From positions 1 to 5,762 of the forward strand of contig JASLGC010000150.1 in NCBI GenBank assembly GCA_030150335.1: a stretch of 5,762 nt of DNA. The letters run 5' to 3'. Made by a program: the position numbers and the translations under genes. Positions 4,832-5,762 of the stretch are shown piece by piece (position 1 is the first letter of the stretch; each line of letters begins with the position of its first letter). Source of the stretch: Flavobacterium sp. (GTDB taxonomy: Bacteria; Bacteroidota; Bacteroidia; Flavobacteriales; Flavobacteriaceae). The notes beneath the pieces were generated by a model. The model had not been told where the DNA came from and made no database searches. It saw only the letters and a program-made list of their open reading frames with translations.

Positions 4832-5762
4832 AATCAGTAAAGAATCTATCCAACAATTTGAAGATTTAATTGCTGAAAACAATGAGAAGGAGCTTCTTCA
4901 TATACTAAAAGATTTCCACTATGCCGATATAGCAGAAATAATGAATGAGCTTTCTACAGAGGAGGCCATTTATATTTTTGACATATTAGACAGTGAAGTA
5001 ACTGCGGAAATATTATTAGAACTTGATGAAGATGTACGTGAAAAGATTTTAAAATCACTTTCACCGAAAGAAATTGCAGAAGAATTAGATGAATTAGACA
5101 CTGATGATGCTGCAGATATTATTTCAGAGTTATCAGAAGATAGAAAAGAAGAGGTTCTTTCGGAACTTGAAGATTTAGAACACGCTAAAGACATCGTAGA
5201 ATTATTACGCTACGACGAAGATACCGCAGGGGGATTAATGGCCAAAGAATTTGTTTCTGTAAATGAAAATTGGTCAGTATTAACTTGTGTAAAAGAAATG
5301 CGTAAACAAGCAGAACACGTATCCCGTGTACACTCTATTTACGTATTAGACAACGATGGCCGCTTAAAAGGTCGTCTATCTTTAAAAGATTTACTTACAA
5401 CATCAACCACTACACACATTAGTGATGTCTATATTAGAAATGTAGATTCTGTAAAAGTAGATACGAAAGACATTGAAGTAGCGCGTATAATGCAGAAGTA
5501 CGACTTAGAAGCAATACCTGTCGTAGATGAGATGGGCCGTTTAGTAGGTCGTATTACAATTGACGATATTGTTGACGTTATTAAAGAAGAAGCAGATAAA
5601 GATTACCAATTAGCTGCTGGTATTTCACAAGACGTAGAAGCAAACGATAGCATCCTAACCCTTACAAAAGCAAGACTACCATGGTTAGTTTTAGCAATGA
5701 TAGGAGGATTTATTGCCGTTAATGTTTCTCGAAGTTTTGAAGGAGCCATGGAAAAGTTTGGT
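4821..5762 (+). CDS. mgtE: MgtE magnesium channel/transporter, 3' end outside window
   Basis: The first 314 codons of a Mg2+ channel of the inner membrane; the family is about 450 residues, so roughly the last 135 are missing at the window edge. The acidic helical N domain spans about 10-130, with the superhelical repeats LDEDVREKIL and TDDAADIISEL (94-104). The hinge YDEDTAGGLM (131-140) is the most typical MgtE signature. Two CBS domains follow (about 140-200 and 205-258, with VHSIYVLDNDGRLKGRL and AIPVVDEMGRLVGRI). These cytosolic parts are known to bind Mg2+ and close the pore when cell Mg2+ is high. A connecting helix leads to ARLPWLVLAMIGGFIAV (284-300), the first membrane helix, at the cut. 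The many Asp/Glu in the N domain fit Mg2+ sensing. Its ATG lies inside the rsmA 3' end (11-nt overlap, +1 frame relative to rsmA), so its translation is probably coupled to rsmA. No Mg2+ riboswitch-like leader precedes it. Confidence 0.95.
   Translation, partial: MEFKISKESIQQFEDLIAENNEKELLHILKDFHYADIAEIMNELSTEEAIYIFDILDSEVTAEILLELDEDVREKILKSLSPKEIAEELDELDTDDAADIISELSEDRKEEVLSELEDLEHAKDIVELLRYDEDTAGGLMAKEFVSVNENWSVLTCVKEMRKQAEHVSRVHSIYVLDNDGRLKGRLSLKDLLTTSTTTHISDVYIRNVDSVKVDTKDIEVARIMQKYDLEAIPVVDEMGRLVGRITIDDIVDVIKEEADKDYQLAAGISQDVEANDSILTLTKARLPWLVLAMIGGFIAVNVSRSFEGAMEKFG

Noticed and set aside
4970..5194. Serine-rich minus-strand open frame opposite mgtE
   Set aside because: The Ser repeats are the complement of the Glu/Asp/Leu-rich MgtE N domain. 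There is no independent support.

Overview
The window reads as ordinary chromosomal DNA from a low-GC member of the Bacteroidota, most likely the Flavobacteriaceae. The grounds are A+T-rich intergenic DNA, promoters of the Bacteroidota TANNTTTG type instead of TATAAT/TTGACA, little Shine-Dalgarno signal, a relic of a type IX secretion (T9SS) sorting domain, and the gene run serS / DUF4286 / rsmA / mgtE. The genus (Flavobacterium, Myroides or a relative) cannot be settled by eye.

Layout. Positions 1-572 hold no intact gene and look like a graveyard of 3' ends read from the minus strand. There is a frameshifted, beheaded T9SS type A C-terminal domain (210-426) with its own terminator (134-166), a second terminator (429-468) with no intact gene in front of it, and a third terminator (543-567) that serves a tRNA-Asn(GUU) gene (573-646, minus). 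The tRNA has a good promoter just upstream (674-704). Next is rseP (732-2078, minus), a complete site-2 intramembrane protease. A 273-bp divergent spacer (2079-2351) separates rseP from the plus-strand genes.

On the plus strand, serS (2352-3623, complete seryl-tRNA synthetase) ends at a strong hairpin terminator (3644-3686). The T-tract of that hairpin runs straight into a candidate promoter (3686-3693) for a tight three-gene operon. This operon holds a DUF4286 protein of unknown function (3730-4041), then rsmA/ksgA (4052-4831, 16S rRNA dimethyladenosine transferase) after 10 nt, then mgtE (from 4821), whose start overlaps the rsmA end by 11 nt. mgtE is a Mg2+ channel cut by the window edge after its first membrane helix begins.

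The genes are mostly housekeeping: translation (tRNA-Asn, SerRS, RsmA), envelope proteolysis (RseP) and Mg2+ homeostasis (MgtE). I found no CRISPR array, intact mobile element, prophage or defence system, and no convincing undescribed system. The most noteworthy items are the T9SS fossil at the left end, the fused terminator/promoter between serS and the DUF4286 operon, and the uncharacterised DUF4286 gene itself.
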